Origin: Planctomycetota bacterium
GTDB lineage: Bacteria > Planctomycetota > Planctomycetia > Pirellulales > Pirellulaceae
Assembly: GCA_963204915.1 (NCBI GenBank)
Contig: CAUJHS010000030.1
Coordinates: 33,791-97,790, forward strand
Direction: 5' to 3'
Length of the DNA stretch: 64,000 nt
The stretch's first letter is position 1. The number at the start of each line of letters is the position of its first letter. A model generated the notes under the pieces. That model did no database searches. It had not been told where the DNA came from and saw only the letters and a list, made by a program, of their open reading frames with translations. Made by a program: the position numbers and the translations under genes. Below, piece after piece: positions 35,434 through 44,537 of this stretch.

Positions 35434-36870
35434 ATGAACCGCATCGAGCAACGCCGAGAATTTTTGCGACAACTGGCCGCGGCGAGCGCCGCGACCCTAT
35501 TGGCCGGCGAACCGCGTTTATTACTGGGCGACACCGGGGCGCCCATCGAGCATCCGCAGCCGACAGCCGACGCGTGCATCTTGCTGTGGATGGCCGGCGG
35601 CATGGCGGCGCCCGACACGTTTGATCCCAAAAAGTACGTCCCTTTTGAAGTGGGCGTGCCTGTGGCGCAAGTCGAAAGCACTTTTCCCGCGATCGATACG
35701 GCGGTCGACAACATCAAGATCACGGCTGGCTTGGAAAACATCGCCCAGGTAATGGACCGGGCCACGCTCATACGCTCTCACGTGCTGCCCGATCTTGGCA
35801 GCATTTTGCACTCGCGGCACCAATATCACTGGCACACAGGGTATGTGCCGCCGCAAACCGTGGCATGTCCGCATCTCGGGGCATGGCTGGCTCGGGTGCT
35901 CGGTCCGCTCAACCCCGTAATGCCGGCGTTTATCAATATCGGTCAACGGTTGGAAGGCGTCGGCGAGCAAGAGGAATTAAAAGCGTTCACAACAGGCGGA
36001 TTCTTCGGCAGCGAGTTCGGACCTATGAACTTGCCGTTTCCGGAGGAGGCGGCGCAATCGGTACGTCCTCCCAAGGGCATGCAGGCCGGTCGGTTTGAAA
36101 ATCGCCATCGGCTATTCCGTAAATTGGTCGACCAGTCGCCCCATCGCGATTACGTGGGCGACTTTCAGCGAGAGTCCCAATTGCGTGCGATGGAGAATGC
36201 GTATCGCTTACTCAGCGCGAAAGAACGTGACGCCTTCGACATCTCGCTCGAACCGAGAGAGAACTATCAAAAGTACGATACGGGGCGATTCGGCCGAGGG
36301 TGTTTGTTGGCCCGCCGACTGGTCGAGAATGGCGCGCGGTTCGTCGAGGTCACTACCGAGTATGTTCCTTTCCTGAATTGGGACACGCACGCCAACGGCC
36401 ATACCACGCTCAAACGGATGAAAGAAGAAATCGACCGTCCCATCGCGCAGCTCATTCTCGACTTGGAGAGTCGCGGCCTGCTCAATCGTACGCTGGTCAT
36501 CCTGGCGAGTGAATTCAGCCGCGACATGATCATGGAAGGTAAACCGGGCTCAAACGCCAACGATCAGGCGACCGAGAAAGTTGATGCACTGCAAGAGTTG
36601 AAGCACTACGGCCAACATCGCCATTTCACGGGCGCCTCGTGCGTGGTTATGTGGGGCGGCGGAGTCAAGTCAGGCGTGCTGTACGGCGCCTCATCGGTCG
36701 AACGGCCTTTCGTCGCGGTGGAAAACCCGGTCACGGTCATGGATCTTCACGCGACGCTCTTCACGGCCATGGGGGTCAGTCCAAAGACGGCGTTTGAAAT
36801 CGAGAAACGTCCCTTCTACGCGACCGAAGACGGCCGCGGACAACCCGTTGCCGATCTGTTTCACACCTGA
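35434..36870 (+). CDS. DUF1501 Tat protein, copy 3 (divergent)
   Basis: A 478-residue protein with N-terminus QRREFLRQLAAASAATLLAG, a Tat-type signal. It is recognisable as DUF1501 by LLWMAGGMAAPDTFDPK, GRGCLLARRLVENGARFVEV, NWDTHANGHTTL and VMWGGGVKSGVLYG. It is clearly further from copies 1, 2 and 4: AGGPSHLE becomes AGGMAAPD, and GEFGRT becomes SEFSRDMIMEG. It pairs with the PSCyt1 gene that ends 49 nt upstream. Confidence 0.9.
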   Translation: MNRIEQRREFLRQLAAASAATLLAGEPRLLLGDTGAPIEHPQPTADACILLWMAGGMAAPDTFDPKKYVPFEVGVPVAQVESTFPAIDTAVDNIKITAGLENIAQVMDRATLIRSHVLPDLGSILHSRHQYHWHTGYVPPQTVACPHLGAWLARVLGPLNPVMPAFINIGQRLEGVGEQEELKAFTTGGFFGSEFGPMNLPFPEEAAQSVRPPKGMQAGRFENRHRLFRKLVDQSPHRDYVGDFQRESQLRAMENAYRLLSAKERDAFDISLEPRENYQKYDTGRFGRGCLLARRLVENGARFVEVTTEYVPFLNWDTHANGHTTLKRMKEEIDRPIAQLILDLESRGLLNRTLVILASEFSRDMIMEGKPGSNANDQATEKVDALQELKHYGQHRHFTGASCVVMWGGGVKSGVLYGASSVERPFVAVENPVTVMDLHATLFTAMGVSPKTAFEIEKRPFYATEDGRGQPVADLFHT

Positions 36871-36942
36871 CGCTTTCGCTGCCGGCCGTTTACCAATTCC
36901 CATGACTCGCATTTTCGCGATCATTGAATCGAGGGATTTCTC

Positions 36943-39900
36943 ATGTCGATCAAATCCTGCGGCGCCGCGATCGCCATCGCCGTCCTTACCGCCGCCACGT
37001 TCGTTAGCGCGGCTGATGACCGCGTGCAGTTCAACCGCGACATCCGGCCCATTTTGTCGGACAAGTGTTTTTTCTGCCACGGACCTGACGCCAACAAACG
37101 CGAGGCGGATTTACGACTCGACGTACGCGAAGCGGCGGTCGATGCCGGCGCGATCGTGGCGGGGGCGCCGGACGAAAGCGAATTGCTACGCCGCGTGATG
37201 AGCGACGACCCCGACGAACGCATGCCGCCGGAGAGCTCGAAACTCGGCCGCCTTTCTTCTAAGGAGATTGATCTATTGCGGCAATGGATTGAGCAAGGCG
37301 CCGAATATGAAGGCCATTGGGCGTTTATTCCGCTTCCGCCAGCTCCGCCCAATCAGGATGCAACCGCTTCGATCGACGAGTTCGTGTCGGCGGGACTTAG
37401 CCGAAGAAATCTAACGCTGCAACCCGAAGCTGACCGAACAACGCTGATCCGACGCCTCTCTTTTGATGTGACGGGACTCCCTCCTACGCCCGTAGAAGTT
37501 GAGGCGTTCGTCAACGACCAGCAACCCGACGCCTACGAACGCCTGGTGGATCGGTTGCTTGAGTCGGAACATTACGGCGAACGCATGGCGGTCGATTGGT
37601 TGGACGTAGCGCGTTACGCCGATAGTTTCGGTTTCCAGGTCGACCGCGAACGCGAGATGTGGCCCTGGCGAGACTGGGTCGTGCGGTCGTTCAACCAGAA
37701 TCTTCCGTTCGATCAATTCATCACGTGGCAAATTGCGGGCGACCTGCTGCCGAACCCGACCGATGAACAAATCTTGGCGACAGCGTTCAACCGACTCCAC
37801 CAGCAAGAGTCGGAAGGAGGAAGCGTCGAAGAGGAATACCGTGTGGAATATGTTTGCGACCGCGTCCAAACCTTTGCAACGGCGTTTCTGGGGCTCACCT
37901 TCGAGTGTGCGCGTTGCCACGACCACAAGTTCGACCCCATCACGCAGCGCGAGTATTACCAACTGTTCGCGATGTTCCAGAACATCGACGAAGCCGGCCT
38001 CTACTCGTACTTCACGATGTCGCCTCCTACGCCAACGTTGTCGCTGCCGGACGCCTCGACCAAGGAGCGCCTTGCGACGCAGCAAGCCAAGGTTGAAGCG
38101 CTCGAGCAACAGGAAGCCGCTCTTCGCGAATCACGGCGCAAGGCGTTCATCGACTGGCTTGAAGTGGGAACAAATGCGGGCGACACGACCGCGGGCGACG
38201 CCGCAACTGCGTCGGAAGCAATTGTCGGCGAGTTGGCGCGATTCTCGTTCGACGCGCTGGACCAAGGCAATCTGGCGAACGCCATCAAGGCCGACCAGCC
38301 CGCGAAACTTCACGGAGAGAATAAGCTGGTCGAGGGCCGTCTCGGGACCGCGGTGGCGTTTACAGGAGACGACGCCGTCGATTTACCGTTGGGGAACTTT
38401 GGCCGTCACCAACCTTTTTCGATCGCGTTGTGGTTAAGAACGCCAGACGTGAAGGACCGCGCCGTGGTGTTTCACCGCTCGCGCGCGTGGACGGACGCCG
38501 CCAGCCGCGGTTATGAACTGCTCATGGAAAACGGCCGCTTGAAGTGGTCGCTCATCCATTTTTGGCCCGGTAACGCCATCTCGATCGCAACGACGGAACT
38601 TCTGCCCGTGAATGAATGGACGCACGTTGTTGTTTCCTACGATGGAAGCAGCCGCGCCGGCGGGTTGACGATGTTCGTGAATGGTCGCCGGGCGGCAACG
38701 GAGGTTGTCAAAGACAATCTAACGAAGGAGATCACAGGCGGGGGCGGCGACAACATCGCGCTGGGCGAAAGATTTCGCGACCGCGGATTCAAAGGCGGGT
38801 TGATTGATGAATTTCGTGTGTTTGGCCGAGAGCTTACCGACCTTGAGGCCGAGGCGGTATGGCAAGATGCACCCCACGGCGCCATTGCCGCGAAACAAAC
38901 CGCCACAGAGCTTTCGCAAGACGCCCAATTGCGAGTTTTTGATTACTATCTGGCGACCTTCGACGCCGAATGGAAACGGCATCTTGGCGCGCTGGAGGCC
39001 GCGCGAGCTGAGTATTACGCGCTGGCCGATGGCGTGAAAGAAATCATGGTCATGCGTGAATTGCCTCAACCCAAAAAAGCGTATGTGCTGTTTCGTGGCG
39101 AATACGCACAACGGCGCGAAGAAGTCCCGCCGGGCACGCCCGCGGCGCTTTCGCCGTTCCCCGCCGATGCTCCGCAAAATCGGCTTGGACTGGCACAGTG
39201 GCTCACCGATCGCCGGCATCCCTTGACGGCGCGCGTCACGGTCAACCGCATCTGGCAAAGTTTGTTTGGTCGCGGGTTGGTCAAAACCGCGGAGGATTTC
39301 GGCAGTCAAGGCGCGCGCCCGATGTATCCGGAGGTGCTGGACGCACTGGCCATTAACTTTATGGACAGCGGTTGGAACACAAAACAACTCGTGAAAACCA
39401 TCGTCATGAGCCGCACGTATCGCCAGCAAAGTATGGCGGATGCACAAACGATGGCGGACGACCCTGACAACGAATGGCTCGCGCGCGGCCCGCGGTTTCG
39501 GCTGCCCGCCGAGATGATTCGCGACAACGCCCTCGCGGCGGCAGGTTTGCTCAAACCGCACATCGGTGGACCGCCGGTCAACCCGTATGAAATGAGCGAG
39601 TCGTTTAAGCCGGCGGCCCCAAGCGGCGGCGACGGCGTCTATCGTCGAAGTTTGTATACGAATTGGCGCCGCACGGGTCCGCCGCCTGCCCTGGTCGCGT
39701 TCGATGCGCCGCGTCGCGCGGTCTGTATCGCTAAGCGAGAACGAACCGATTCGCCGCTTCAAGCGTTGATTTTGCTGAACGGCGTGCAGTACGTCGAGGC
39801 TGCTCGCGTGCTCGGCGAGTCTTTACATCGCGACGCGCATGGTGATCTACCCACGATGATCGAGCAGGGCTTTTTGCGCTGTTTAAGCCGCCGTCCCGAT

Positions 39901-40098
39901 GACCGCGAGGTCGAGATCGTCACGCAACTCTATCGCGAGCAGCTTGAGCACTTCACGGGGAACGCGAGCGCGGCTGAGGAGTTCCTCAAGATCGGCAACG
40001 CCCCCCGTGACGCAACGATCGCAGCGCCGCAAGCGGCCGCCGCCACCGTCTTGGCTCAAGCGTTGTTAAACCATGATGGCTGCGTGGTAAAACGCTAA
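36943..40098 (+). CDS. Secreted PSCyt1/DUF1549/LamG/DUF1553 protein
   Basis: The largest of the three, 1051 residues. Signal peptide MSIKSCGAAIAIAVLTAATF with GAGGG upstream. PSCyt1 has CFFCHGPD, and DUF1549 (VTGLPPTPVEVEAFVNDQ) has a second CARCHDHKFDP. A concanavalin A-like LamG domain sits at about 424-643 (FTGDDAVDLPLGNFG, FSIALWLRTPDVKDR, GGLIDEFRVFGRELT). DUF1553 closes the protein (HPLTARVTVNRIWQSLFG, FDAPRRAVCIAKRERTDSP). LamG domains in such proteins usually bind carbohydrate or protein; here it replaces the coiled coil of the first array member at the same place. It is followed by a DUF1501 partner. Confidence 0.93.
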   Translation: MSIKSCGAAIAIAVLTAATFVSAADDRVQFNRDIRPILSDKCFFCHGPDANKREADLRLDVREAAVDAGAIVAGAPDESELLRRVMSDDPDERMPPESSKLGRLSSKEIDLLRQWIEQGAEYEGHWAFIPLPPAPPNQDATASIDEFVSAGLSRRNLTLQPEADRTTLIRRLSFDVTGLPPTPVEVEAFVNDQQPDAYERLVDRLLESEHYGERMAVDWLDVARYADSFGFQVDREREMWPWRDWVVRSFNQNLPFDQFITWQIAGDLLPNPTDEQILATAFNRLHQQESEGGSVEEEYRVEYVCDRVQTFATAFLGLTFECARCHDHKFDPITQREYYQLFAMFQNIDEAGLYSYFTMSPPTPTLSLPDASTKERLATQQAKVEALEQQEAALRESRRKAFIDWLEVGTNAGDTTAGDAATASEAIVGELARFSFDALDQGNLANAIKADQPAKLHGENKLVEGRLGTAVAFTGDDAVDLPLGNFGRHQPFSIALWLRTPDVKDRAVVFHRSRAWTDAASRGYELLMENGRLKWSLIHFWPGNAISIATTELLPVNEWTHVVVSYDGSSRAGGLTMFVNGRRAATEVVKDNLTKEITGGGGDNIALGERFRDRGFKGGLIDEFRVFGRELTDLEAEAVWQDAPHGAIAAKQTATELSQDAQLRVFDYYLATFDAEWKRHLGALEAARAEYYALADGVKEIMVMRELPQPKKAYVLFRGEYAQRREEVPPGTPAALSPFPADAPQNRLGLAQWLTDRRHPLTARVTVNRIWQSLFGRGLVKTAEDFGSQGARPMYPEVLDALAINFMDSGWNTKQLVKTIVMSRTYRQQSMADAQTMADDPDNEWLARGPRFRLPAEMIRDNALAAAGLLKPHIGGPPVNPYEMSESFKPAAPSGGDGVYRRSLYTNWRRTGPPPALVAFDAPRRAVCIAKRERTDSPLQALILLNGVQYVEAARVLGESLHRDAHGDLPTMIEQGFLRCLSRRPDDREVEIVTQLYREQLEHFTGNASAAEEFLKIGNAPRDATIAAPQAAAATVLAQALLNHDGCVVKR

Positions 40099-40145
40099 GT
40101 GTGTCGCACGTTACCAACCCCGCCCCATATGCCGGACCAGCGAAC

Positions 40146-41570
40146 ATGTTAAATCCATCTCTTGCAGTCAATCGACGGGCTTTCCTCACACAATCGGGAC
40201 TTGGTCTGGGCGGTATCGCGCTGGCGCAGTTGCTTCAGCAGGATGCCGCGGCTGAAATCGATCGCGGCGTCCTGGGAGAACCGCACTTTCCACCCAAAGC
40301 CAAGCGCATCATCTATCTTTTCATGTCGGGCGCCCCGTCGCAGTTGGACCTGCTGGACTACAAGCCCGAACTCAATCGGCTGCACGGTCAGCAGTTACCT
40401 GATTCGGTTCGGGGCGGTCAACGTTTAACGGGGATGTCGGGCAACCAATCGTCGATTCCGCTCGTCGGGTCTCCGTTCAAGTTTAGCCAACACGGTCAGG
40501 GAGGCGCGTGGTTTAGCGAACTCCTGCCGCGCACCGCGAGCATCGCTGACGATTTGTGCGTTGTCCGCTCGATGTACACCGAGGCGATCAACCATGGACC
40601 CGGAGTCACCTTTCTTCAAACGGGCACGCAAATCGCCGGCCGGCCCAGTATGGGAGCGTGGCTCAGCTATGGTCTTGGGCAGGAGAACGCAAATTTGCCG
40701 TCGTTTGTGGTGCTCATTACGAAAGACAAAGGAGGGCAACCGCTTGGCGCTCACTTGTGGGGTAGCGGTTTCCTACCGACACGGCATCAAGGCGTACTTT
40801 TGAGAGCGGCGCAAGATCCCGTCCTTTACCTGGGGAATCCGGGCGGAGTCGATTCGAAAAGTCGCCGCCAGATGCTAGACCGGCTTCGCGAATTACATGA
40901 GCATCAGTTCTCTGCCACGCCGGATATCGAAATCCGAAATCGCATCGAGCATTACGAGATGGCGTTCGCCATGCAGGCAAGCATTCCCGAGGCGACTAAC
41001 CTTGCGGATGAGCCTCGCCATGTTCTCGATGCCTACGGCCCGGATGTCTCCCAGCCTGGCACGTTCGCTGCGAACTGCCTGCTGGCGCGGCGACTTGCAG
41101 AGCGCGGCGTACGATTTATTCAGCTCTATCATCAAGACTGGGATCATCACGGCGGCTTGCCCACCGCGCTTCCCAAGTTGTGCCAGGAAACCGACCAACC
41201 CGCAGCGGCCTTAGTGCAAGACTTGAAACGCTGTGGATTGCTTGACGATACGCTTGTGGTGTGGGGAGGCGAGTTCGGCCGGACCAACTATTGCCAAGGA
41301 AAGATCCAAGCAAACTTCGGTCGAGACCATCACCCGAGGTGTTTTAGCCTTTGGATGGCCGGAGGAGGCGTGAAGCCCGGTTATGTGTACGGCGAGACCG
41401 ACGAACTGGGGTACAACATCGCCTTGAACGGACTGCACATCCATGACCTGCACGCGACCTTGCTGCATCTCTTGGGAATCGACCACGAGCGACTGACGTA
41501 TAAATTCCAAGGCCGCCGTTACCGCCTAACCGACGTACACGGCAAAGTGGTTCAAGACTTACTCAGCTAA
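40146..41570 (+). CDS. DUF1501 Tat protein, copy 4
   Basis: A 474-residue protein. ATG 40146 (MLNPSLAVNRRAFLTQSGL) gives a Tat motif NRRAFL; a GTG at 40101 would overextend it. Family marks are IIYLFMSGAPSQLDLLD, NHGPGVTFLQTGTQIAGRPSMG, GEFGRTNYCQG and GRDHHPRCFSLWMAG. It closes the PSCyt1/DUF1501 array and pairs with the LamG-containing PSCyt1 gene 47 nt upstream. No terminator is obvious in the 160 nt after it. Confidence 0.93.
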   Translation: MLNPSLAVNRRAFLTQSGLGLGGIALAQLLQQDAAAEIDRGVLGEPHFPPKAKRIIYLFMSGAPSQLDLLDYKPELNRLHGQQLPDSVRGGQRLTGMSGNQSSIPLVGSPFKFSQHGQGGAWFSELLPRTASIADDLCVVRSMYTEAINHGPGVTFLQTGTQIAGRPSMGAWLSYGLGQENANLPSFVVLITKDKGGQPLGAHLWGSGFLPTRHQGVLLRAAQDPVLYLGNPGGVDSKSRRQMLDRLRELHEHQFSATPDIEIRNRIEHYEMAFAMQASIPEATNLADEPRHVLDAYGPDVSQPGTFAANCLLARRLAERGVRFIQLYHQDWDHHGGLPTALPKLCQETDQPAAALVQDLKRCGLLDDTLVVWGGEFGRTNYCQGKIQANFGRDHHPRCFSLWMAGGGVKPGYVYGETDELGYNIALNGLHIHDLHATLLHLLGIDHERLTYKFQGRRYRLTDVHGKVVQDLLS

Positions 41571-41730
41571 GTGCATAATCAACGACGCAAGCCGCGCAAT
41601 TCTCTTAATGCAATGCACGATTGTTTCAATCGCCGTTCCGTAACCCCGACTCGGCGGCGACAGCCAACACGCGGCCGCCCGCGTTGCTCGGAGACGATAA
41701 CCTTAACGAAACTTTTGTCGAAACCGACTG

Positions 41731-42189
41731 ATGCCTAACCTTCAGATTGGCGATCATGCGCCTCTCTTCTCTGCAATCGCTCACGATGGGTCGACGGTCA
41801 CCTTGTCAGACTTCCTGGGAACGCAAGGGCTCGTGTTGTTTTTTTACCCTAAGGATGGCACGCCCGTATGTACCAAGGAGGTTTGCTCCTTTCGCGACGC
41901 TTACGGAAAGTTCACCGACGCCGGGGTTGCTGTCGTCGGCGTAAGCAGCGATTCGACAACAAAACATCAATCTTTTGCCAAGCAACACCAACTGCCTTAC
42001 CCGCTGATTAGCGATTCGGACGGTTCGCTGCAAAGGCTGTTCGGGGTTTCGAAAACGCTCGGCCTGATTCCCGGCCGGGTCACGTTTGTGATTGACAAGG
42101 ACGGTATCGTACGGCTGATCTACTCTGCACTTTTCGCATCCGAGGAACATGTACGACAAGCCTTGCAAGCAACCGGCTCAATTTCGTGA
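41731..42189 (+). CDS. bcp: Thioredoxin-dependent peroxiredoxin, BCP/PrxQ type
   Basis: A 152-residue cytosolic peroxiredoxin that reduces H2O2 and organic peroxides. The peroxidatic motif YPKDGTPVCTKEVC has the resolving Cys five residues later, the atypical two-Cys PrxQ pattern. Start (MPNLQIGDHAPLFSA) and length fit the family. It stands alone after the DUF1501 array, 160 nt away. An OxyR-type operator was not recognised. Confidence 0.95.
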   Translation: MPNLQIGDHAPLFSAIAHDGSTVTLSDFLGTQGLVLFFYPKDGTPVCTKEVCSFRDAYGKFTDAGVAVVGVSSDSTTKHQSFAKQHQLPYPLISDSDGSLQRLFGVSKTLGLIPGRVTFVIDKDGIVRLIYSALFASEEHVRQALQATGSIS

Positions 42190-42440
42190 CCATCATACTT
42201 TTCCGTTTGAGCGGTTGACCTTGCAGACAACGAACCCGTCGGCGTGTTTTGCTCTGTTCCGCGTCATTACGTAAGTTGTATCGAGCTAATCTGCGCGGCG
42301 ACCGTGAGTTCCGTACCTGCAAGAATCAGCAGCACTGTCTTCGGGCGTATTAGTTGAATAGGATCGTCGTTGTTCGATGACACACTGGCGCGCTTACGTG
42401 TTAATGTTGCGCGACGCCTTAATCCTTCACCCATCCTGCC

Positions 42441-43277
42441 ATGAATCGACCTCACATTCACCTTCGTGCGTTGTGCTTCCCAATCATTTTGTTGTACGTT
42501 TCGCGTCTGATCGCCCAGGAGCCGGGCCAGCCCGCGGACCCCATTAAGAACCTGATTTTGCCAGGCGAGACGTTCCGCATCGAAGGACGCGCCGCATTCA
42601 TTTTTTGGCCGTCGGAAGACAAGAAGCGTACGCCCCAACCCTGGGTGATGTACGCTCCAACGCTTCCCGCATACCCAGACGTGCATGAGAAATGGATGCA
42701 CGAACAATTTCTGGAGGCGGGCGTCGCGGTGGCGGGCATCGACGCGGGCGAGGCCTATGGCAGCCCTCAAGGGCAGAAGTTGATGACGGCCCTGTATCAC
42801 GAACTTGTGGATAAACGAGGTTTCGCTGCGAAGCCTTGTCTCCTTGGTCGCAGCCGCGGGGGGCTGTGGGTAAGTAGTTGGGCGATTGCACATCCTGAAA
42901 GAACATCGGGCATTGCGGGTATCTATCCGGTATTCGACCTGCGCACCTACCCAGGTTTAGAAAAGGCAGGCCCTTCCTATGGGCTCACCGCTCAGGAGCT
43001 TTCGTCGCGACTTTCGAAGCATAATCCCATCGCGCGAACGGAGGTACTCGCACAATCCAAGATTCCCGTATGTATCATTCATGGAGACGTCGATACCGTG
43101 GTTCCGCTTGCCGAGAATTCCGCGACGCTGGAAAAGCAATACCAACAAGCAGGGGCGGCCGACGCCATTACGTTGATTATCGCCAAAGGTCAGGGGCACA
43201 ACTTTTGGGAAGGATTCTTTCGTTGTCAGGTATTGGTCGACTTTGTAATTCAACGCGCCAAGGCTGGCGCGTCTTAA
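42441..43277 (+). CDS. Secreted alpha/beta hydrolase (esterase/prolyl-oligopeptidase-like)
   Basis: A 278-residue protein with a signal peptide (hydrophobic LCFPIILLYVSRLIA). The nucleophile elbow is GRSRGG, the acid is in HGDVDTVVPL and the His is in KGQGHNFWEG, so a complete Ser-Asp-His triad is visible. An N-terminal region with WVMYAPTLPAYPDVHEKW places the oxyanion loop. The family covers carboxylesterases, dienelactone hydrolases and acyl-peptidases; in this genomic setting a sugar-ester or xylan esterase role is possible. Function not fixed. Confidence 0.9.
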   Translation: MNRPHIHLRALCFPIILLYVSRLIAQEPGQPADPIKNLILPGETFRIEGRAAFIFWPSEDKKRTPQPWVMYAPTLPAYPDVHEKWMHEQFLEAGVAVAGIDAGEAYGSPQGQKLMTALYHELVDKRGFAAKPCLLGRSRGGLWVSSWAIAHPERTSGIAGIYPVFDLRTYPGLEKAGPSYGLTAQELSSRLSKHNPIARTEVLAQSKIPVCIIHGDVDTVVPLAENSATLEKQYQQAGAADAITLIIAKGQGHNFWEGFFRCQVLVDFVIQRAKAGAS

Positions 43278-43371
43278 ACACTACGGCCAACGAACACTGC
43301 GGCGTTGTGTTGTGCATCGGTTCGTGGAATTAGCGGCGATTTTAGAATGAACTAGGAATACTGAAACAACG

Positions 43372-44271
43372 ATGATCACGCGAAAGCTCGGAAAGACCGG
43401 TTTGGAAGTCACTCAGCTTGGTTATGGAAGCATGGGGCTTCGTGGACCGCGAACGTGGGGCGTTCGCGTGGTTGGCGAAGAAGACGCCGAAAAAGTGCTT
43501 CACGCGGTGCTGAACGCGGGAATCAATTTCATCGATACCTCGCCCGATTACGGGCTGAGTGAAGCGCGGATTGGCCGCTATCTTGCGGGTCGGCGAAAAG
43601 AGTTTTACCTGGCGACCAAGTGCGGGTGCGTTTACACACAGCACGACGATCATCTCAAAATCGACCACGTGTGGACCAAAGACGTCGTCCGACGCAACTT
43701 GGACACCAGCCTTCAACGACTCAACACCGACTATGTCGACATTCTTCAATTCCACGGGGGTGACGCGGAAACGCTCCAGCGCGAGGGCTTGATTGATTTG
43801 CTCCAGGATTTGCGTACTCAAGGATTGATCCGGTTCTTGGGTGTTTCCAGCGCCCTGCCACATCTCCCTGGCTTGATTGACTTGGGCGTTTTCGACACGT
43901 TTCAAATGCCGTATTCATGCCTCGCGCCGGAACTTCATGAGATAATGACGAGCGCCGCGGAACAAGGAGCGGGCGTAATCGTTCGTGGGGGCATCGCTCA
44001 CGGCGGTCCTGATGCAGAAATCCAAAGGCCGGCGCTGAACGACGTTTGGACCCACGCCAAGCTCGACGAAATCTTGCCCCAGGGAATGCCTCGCGCCGAG
44101 TTCATTTTGCGGTATACGCTGTCCCACCCCCATTGTCATACCGCCATTGTCGGCACGTGCAATTTAGCGCACTTGAATGAAAACGTCGCCGCGGCGACGA
44201 AGGGCCCTCTGCCCGCCGATCTCTGTCAGGAAGCGGCGTCACGTGTCAAGTCGTGCCTGCGCAAGAGTTGA
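43372..44271 (+). CDS. Aldo/keto reductase
   Basis: A 299-residue AKR-fold NADPH oxidoreductase. It carries the N-terminal ITRKLGKTGLEVTQLGYGSM, the catalytic Asp and Tyr in FIDTSPDYG, Lys in YLATKCG and His in DILQFHG, so the tetrad is complete. The C-terminal NADP region around YTLSHPHCHTAIVGTCNL is typical of the family. It has no signal peptide. It lies 94 nt after the hydrolase. Substrate unknown. Confidence 0.93.
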   Translation: MITRKLGKTGLEVTQLGYGSMGLRGPRTWGVRVVGEEDAEKVLHAVLNAGINFIDTSPDYGLSEARIGRYLAGRRKEFYLATKCGCVYTQHDDHLKIDHVWTKDVVRRNLDTSLQRLNTDYVDILQFHGGDAETLQREGLIDLLQDLRTQGLIRFLGVSSALPHLPGLIDLGVFDTFQMPYSCLAPELHEIMTSAAEQGAGVIVRGGIAHGGPDAEIQRPALNDVWTHAKLDEILPQGMPRAEFILRYTLSHPHCHTAIVGTCNLAHLNENVAAATKGPLPADLCQEAASRVKSCLRKS

Positions 44272-44537
44272 TGACGCCCATCTATTGAGAATGACAAATC
44301 GCCTGGCGCGATGTTGGCCATGTCCTCGTGAAGGATCTTCGCGACGGGCTACGGTCGTGCGTGAAAAAAACGCCTAGGCGGTCCATTTTTTGACTCGCGA
44401 CGGCGAACGTTGATTGTGAGTTGGCATGACCAAGCCTAGGTTCAATCGGTATCAGTTCCGCCTGAGGCCCGCGTCCTCGCTGCATCAAGGCGATTTCCAT
44501 CGACTCAAAAATGAATGGCGTGCGGGAATTCAAAGCC

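Noticed and set aside
38719..39762. Long antisense open frame (347 codons) inside a PSCyt1 gene
   Set aside because: GC-rich third positions on the sense strand leave the antisense frame open. The sense frame has clear LamG and DUF1553 motifs. The same applies to the frames at 7685-8545 (-) and 21255-22229 (+).
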